A DNA stretch of 25,916 nt from CF-161 sp035259145 (GTDB lineage: Bacteria > Chloroflexota > Dormibacteria > Dormibacterales > Dormibacteraceae), in assembly GCA_035259145.1 (NCBI GenBank), contig DATFWQ010000102.1, positions 1 through 25,916 of the forward strand, in the 5' to 3' direction. Each line of letters opens with the position of its first letter. Position 1 is the first letter of the stretch. Both the position numbers and the translations under genes were made by a program. This document shows, one piece after another, positions 22,872 through 25,916 of the stretch. The notes beneath the pieces were generated by a model. The model did not search any database and had not been told where the DNA came from. It was given only the letters and a program-made list of their open reading frames with translations.

Positions 22872-22906
22872 ACATCATAGCATCATCAATGGTGATGCCA
22901 TGATGT
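22872..22906. promoter_or_regulatory. 35-bp interrupted palindrome, probable VapBC operator
   Basis: Arms of 14 bp (ACATCAT-A-GCATCA at 22872-22885 and TGATGC-C-ATGATGT at 22893-22906) around a 7-bp centre, with one mismatch. It overlaps the minus-strand -10 TATGAT (22879-22874). Bound VapBC would block RNA polymerase. It also lies upstream of the divergent pnt operon. Confidence 0.65.
22874..22879 (-). promoter_or_regulatory. -10 hexamer of vapBC, leaderless
   Basis: Minus-strand TATGAT (five of six consensus) ends six bases before the vapB ATG. It is the strongest of the -10-like hexamers next to a start codon in this window. Confidence 0.5.
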
Positions 22907-23096
22907 ACGAAAGATTGAGCAGCCGAACGCCCCCGCCCCGGATTTGCACCGTACCACCGTGAGCGCCGGGAGGCCGCAGCTGAGCAGGATGGGGACCCCG
23001 GCGAATGGCGCCCTCGGCCCTATGCAATCTGCGTCACCGCTGTTTCACCGCGCCTCCACCCTCAGGTGGAGAGCTGCCTACTATTGCAACCTGGTC

Positions 23097-24245
23097 GTGA
23101 AGATCGGGGTCGCTTCTGAAACGCTGCTGGGCGAACACCGCGTCGCCCTGGTTCCGGACGGCGCAGCCCGGCTGGCCGGCGCCGGCTTCGAGGTCCGGGT
23201 GCTGTCGGGCGCGGGTGCCGCAGCCGGCTTTTGCGACGACGCGTACCGGGACGCGGGAGCCGTCGTCGAACCGGATCGCAAGTACTTGCTGAGCGCCACG
23301 GACGTCCTGCTGGCGGTGCAGCCGCCCAGGGTCGAGGACGTCGGTCTGTTGAAGCCGGGCTCAGTCACGATCAGCTTTCTCCAACCGGCGACGCACGCAG
23401 CGACGGTTGAGGCGCTCGCGGCCCGCGGTGTGACCTCGTTCTCCCTGGAACTGCTGCCGCGGATCAGCCGCGCCCAGGGCATGGACGCGCTTTCTTCGCA
23501 AGCCTCGCTGGCGGGCTACAAGGCCGTGTTGATGGCAGCCAACCGGCTGGGGAAGTTCTTCCCCATGCTGATGACGGCGGCGGGGACGATCCCGCCCGCG
23601 CGCGTGTTGGTGTTGGGCGCCGGCGTGGCCGGCCTGCAGGCGATCGCGACCGCCCGCCGGCTGGGTGCCGTCATCGAGGCCTACGACGTCCGTCCGGCGG
23701 TCAAGGAGGAAGTCCGCAGCCTGGGCGCTACGTTCCTCGAGCTTGAGCTGGAGGCCCAGGAAGGCCAGGGCGGCTACGCCCGTGAACAGTCCGGCGAGTT
23801 TCTTGCAAGGCAGCGTGAGCTGCTGATGGGGAGGGTAGGTGCTGCGGACGTCGTGATCACGACGGCAGCCGTTCCCGGCCGGAGGGCGCCGGTGCTGGTC
23901 ACCGCGCCGATGGTGAAGGGGATGCGTCGGGGCTCGATCGTGGTTGATCTGGCCGCCGAGACGGGTGGCAACTGCGAGCTGACGCAACCGGGTCGTGTGA
24001 TCGAGGTGGATGGTGTCTGGGTCGACGGCACGACCAACGTGCCCAGCACGGTCGCGCTCCATGCCAGCCAGCTGTACTCACGCAACGTCACCAACCTCCT
24101 CGAGCACCTCACAAACGATGGGACGGTAAGGGTGGACTTCGAGGACGAGATCACCAGCGGAGCGTGCGTCACCCACGGAGGCGAGATCATCAACGACCGA
24201 GCCCGGCGGCTGATGGAGGCCCCCCGGGAGGCGGCCACCCCATGA
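23097..24245 (+). CDS. pntAA: NAD(P) transhydrogenase subunit alpha part 1
   Basis: A 382-residue NAD(H)-binding domain I of the proton-translocating transhydrogenase, which passes hydride between NADH and NADP. It has IGVASETLLGEHRVALVPD (residues 3-21), RISRAQGMDALSSQASLAGY (122-141), the Rossmann motif LVLGAGVAGLQAIATARRLG (171-190), and the mobile-loop region with GGYAREQSGEF. The start GTG 23097 matches the family N-terminus (MKIGV). TACTAT at 23079-23084 lies 12 bases before it; a CTG two codons earlier sits exactly six bases from that hexamer. The long open frame upstream to 22944 is not protein-like. ATGA overlap with pntAB. Confidence 0.92.
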   Translation: MKIGVASETLLGEHRVALVPDGAARLAGAGFEVRVLSGAGAAAGFCDDAYRDAGAVVEPDRKYLLSATDVLLAVQPPRVEDVGLLKPGSVTISFLQPATHAATVEALAARGVTSFSLELLPRISRAQGMDALSSQASLAGYKAVLMAANRLGKFFPMLMTAAGTIPPARVLVLGAGVAGLQAIATARRLGAVIEAYDVRPAVKEEVRSLGATFLELELEAQEGQGGYAREQSGEFLARQRELLMGRVGAADVVITTAAVPGRRAPVLVTAPMVKGMRRGSIVVDLAAETGGNCELTQPGRVIEVDGVWVDGTTNVPSTVALHASQLYSRNVTNLLEHLTNDGTVRVDFEDEITSGACVTHGGEIINDRARRLMEAPREAATP

Positions 24246-24529
24246 CCGAGCATCTGGTCGTCCTGATCACGTACTTCGCACTTGCGGTGTTCGTCGGATT
24301 CGAGGTGATCTCGAAGGTCCCCACCATCCTCCACACTCCGCTGATGTCGGGCTCCAACGCGATCCACGGCATCATCCTGGTCGGCGCCCTTCTGATCGCC
24401 GCTCATGCTCAAACGCCGCTCGAGATCGTGCTGGGCTTCGTGGCAGTGGTGCTGGCCACCACGAACGTGGTCGGTGGCTTTGTCGTGACCGACCGCATGC
24501 TCGAGATGTTCAAGGGACGGCGCCAGTGA
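24242..24529 (+). CDS. pntAB: NAD(P) transhydrogenase subunit alpha part 2
   Basis: A 95-residue membrane protein with three segments (about 6-27, 40-57, 61-82), the first part of the membrane domain II. TEHLVVLITYFALAVFVGFE and the motif ISKVPTILHTPLMSGSNAIHGIILVGA are strongly conserved in PntAB. It overlaps pntAA by ATGA and pntB by GTGA, so all three are made together. Its separation from pntAA is the three-gene arrangement known from Rhodospirillum and many Gram-positive relatives. Confidence 0.93.
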   Translation: MTEHLVVLITYFALAVFVGFEVISKVPTILHTPLMSGSNAIHGIILVGALLIAAHAQTPLEIVLGFVAVVLATTNVVGGFVVTDRMLEMFKGRRQ

Positions 24530-25916
24530 CGATCGCCACCGCCTTCGTCTATCTGCTGGCAGCGGTCCTCTTCATCATCGGTCTGAAGTTCCTCAGCTCG
24601 CCGCGGGGCGCTCGGCGCGGCAACCAGGTCGCGGCGGTGGGCATGGTCCTGGCGGTTGGCTGGACAGTGGTTCTCCTGCGCGACGCCTTCACGCCCGCCG
24701 GAATTGCCATCTGCACCGTGGGTGTGGCCATCGGCTCGATAGTGGGAACGGTTGGGGCCCGTCGCGTGCACATGACCGCGATGCCCCAGATGGTCGCCCT
24801 GTTCAACGGTGTGGGCGGCGGCGCGGCGGCGCTCGTGGCCGTATCCGAGCTGCTCAAACTCGCGGGCGCCCGGCCGGACTTCCAGACTGGCTTCCCCAGT
24901 GTGTTCGCGATCGTGATCGGAGGCATCTCATTTGCCGGCAGCGCGCTCGCCTTCGCCAAGCTGCAGGAGCTGATGACCGGCACGCCGATCACGTATCCGG
25001 GTCAGCAGGTCGTCAACGGCCTACTGGCTCTCGCAATTCTGACGCTCGCCGTCGCCGTGCTGGCCGTCACCGGCTCCGCTGTCGTGTTCGCGGTGTTGCT
25101 CGGTATGGCGCTGGTCCTGGGCGTCGCGTTTGTGCTGCCCATCGGCGGGGCAGACATGCCCGTTGTCATCTCGCTCCTCAACGCCTGCACAGGCCTCGCC
25201 GTGGCGGCCAGCGGATTCGTCCTGGACAATTTCGCCCTGATCGTCGCGGGCACGCTGGTGGGCGCCTCCGGCTCACTGCTGACCAAGCTCATGAGCGACG
25301 CCATGGGGCGTTCGATCACCAACATCCTGTTCGGGGCGTTCGGCCAGGTGCAGGCCGGTCTCGGTAGCGGTGCCGCTGCCGACGCGAAGAGCGTGCGAGC
25401 CGGCAGTGCCGACGACATCGGCACGATGCTGGCCTATTCGCGGAGCGTGATAATCGTGCCGGGCTATGGGCTGGCCGTGGCGCAAGCCCAGCACGCGGTG
25501 CGGGAGCTTGCCGATCTGCTCGAGAAGCGCGGGGTCGAGGTCACCTATGCAATACATCCAGTGGCCGGCCGGATGCCGGGGCACATGAACGTGCTGCTTG
25601 CTGAGGCCAACGTGCCCTATGAGCAGCTGAGAGAGATGGACGCGATCAACGGCGAGTTCAAACGGGCGGATGTGGCGTTGGTGGTTGGTGCCAACGACGT
25701 GGTCAACCCGGCCGCACGCAACTCGCCAGGCAGCCCGATCTACGGCATGCCGATATTGAACGTGGATGAGGCCCACAGCGTTGTCTTCCTCAAGCGCTCG
25801 ATGCGGCCCGGGTTCGCCGGCATCGACAACGAGCTTCTTTACGATCCGAAGACCGTCATGCTCTTCGGCGATGCCAAGGAGTCGCTGACCCGGCTGGTGG
25901 CGGCGGTCAAGGCGGC
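24526..25916 (+). CDS. pntB: NAD(P) transhydrogenase subunit beta (3' end cut by window)
   Basis: 463 complete codons from GTG 24526 are open to the window end; full-length PntB is about 460-470 residues, so only a few are missing. About eight to nine membrane segments occupy the first 280 residues (starting MTIATAFVYLLAAVLFIIGLK), with HMTAMPQMVALFNGVGGGAA and PITYPGQQVVNGLLAL being membrane-domain signatures. The NADP-binding domain III follows: VIIVPGYGLAVAQAQHAVRE, AIHPVAGRMPGHMNVLLAEA and VVGANDVVNPAA. It forms the proton channel with PntAB and the NADP site. Start overlaps pntAB by four bases (GTGA). No stop codon is seen in the window. Confidence 0.93.
   Translation, partial: MTIATAFVYLLAAVLFIIGLKFLSSPRGARRGNQVAAVGMVLAVGWTVVLLRDAFTPAGIAICTVGVAIGSIVGTVGARRVHMTAMPQMVALFNGVGGGAAALVAVSELLKLAGARPDFQTGFPSVFAIVIGGISFAGSALAFAKLQELMTGTPITYPGQQVVNGLLALAILTLAVAVLAVTGSAVVFAVLLGMALVLGVAFVLPIGGADMPVVISLLNACTGLAVAASGFVLDNFALIVAGTLVGASGSLLTKLMSDAMGRSITNILFGAFGQVQAGLGSGAAADAKSVRAGSADDIGTMLAYSRSVIIVPGYGLAVAQAQHAVRELADLLEKRGVEVTYAIHPVAGRMPGHMNVLLAEANVPYEQLREMDAINGEFKRADVALVVGANDVVNPAARNSPGSPIYGMPILNVDEAHSVVFLKRSMRPGFAGIDNELLYDPKTVMLFGDAKESLTRLVAAVKA

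Noticed and set aside
22944..23096. N-terminal extension of pntAA to 22944
   Set aside because: The sequence is unlike PntAA, and MKIGV at 23097 matches the family start.

Overview
The window is a high-GC (roughly two thirds G+C) bacterial chromosome segment, densely coding, with many GTG starts and start/stop overlaps of 1-4 bp (GTGA, ATGA, TGATG). No rRNA or tRNA gene was found, so the phylum cannot be fixed. A fused KorA, a three-gene PntAA/PntAB/PntB set, DUF3048 and DUF58/MoxR/DUF4129 genes, and several starts placed 5-8 nt behind a -10-like TANNNT hexamer (leaderless style) fit Actinomycetota, Chloroflexota or Dormibacterota-like soil lineages. That placement is inference.

Layout. 1-1261: a decayed IS630-family transposase (one in-frame stop and about three frameshifts). 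1303-1671: a small SnoaL/NTF2-like protein, then about 580 bp of mostly gene-free DNA holding a possible broken small ORF. 2252-7402 (minus strand): a six-gene sugar-catabolic operon read from an aldo/keto reductase, through an amidohydrolase (lactonase type), an L-rhamnose mutarotase family protein and two TIM-barrel sugar isomerase/epimerases, to a zinc alcohol dehydrogenase. It has a recognisable promoter and a perfect 8+3+8 palindrome in its leader. The set resembles a non-phosphorylative deoxy-sugar (L-fucose or L-rhamnose) route: mutarotation, C1 oxidation to lactone, lactone hydrolysis. 7666-11835 (plus): a DUF4129 membrane protein, an unknown membrane protein, a MoxR AAA+ ATPase, a DUF58 protein and a small polytopic protein, all overlapping. 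11836-12169: a gene-free stretch with three palindromes enclosed by a 12-bp inverted repeat, possibly a small non-autonomous element.

12170-13225: a D,D-carboxypeptidase-like protein whose KTG box reads KTA, convergent with a flippase-like membrane protein (13228-14274, minus). 14372-14869: a macro-domain protein. 14993-16309: a DUF3048 lipoprotein. 16501-17735: NudC-type NADH pyrophosphatase coupled to MsrB. 17824-18587: a toxin-antitoxin-like pair (RHH-DUF433 plus DUF5615 PIN-like). 18592-22066 (minus): korA-korB (2-oxoacid:ferredoxin oxidoreductase) followed by an AlkA-type DNA glycosylase. 22168-22867 (minus): a VapBC module with a 35-bp palindrome over its promoter. 23097-25916 (plus): pntAA-pntAB-pntB; pntB is cut by the window end.

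The right third links redox and repair functions (NADH pyrophosphatase, methionine sulfoxide reductase, ferredoxin-dependent 2-oxoacid oxidation, proton-translocating transhydrogenase, alkyl-base glycosylase) with two toxin-antitoxin modules placed on either side of korAB-alkA. No single wholly new system is demonstrated. The best candidates for a second look are the palindrome-rich inverted-repeat element, the RHH-DUF433/DUF5615 pair, the sugar operon with its missing steps, and the leaderless-start pattern.
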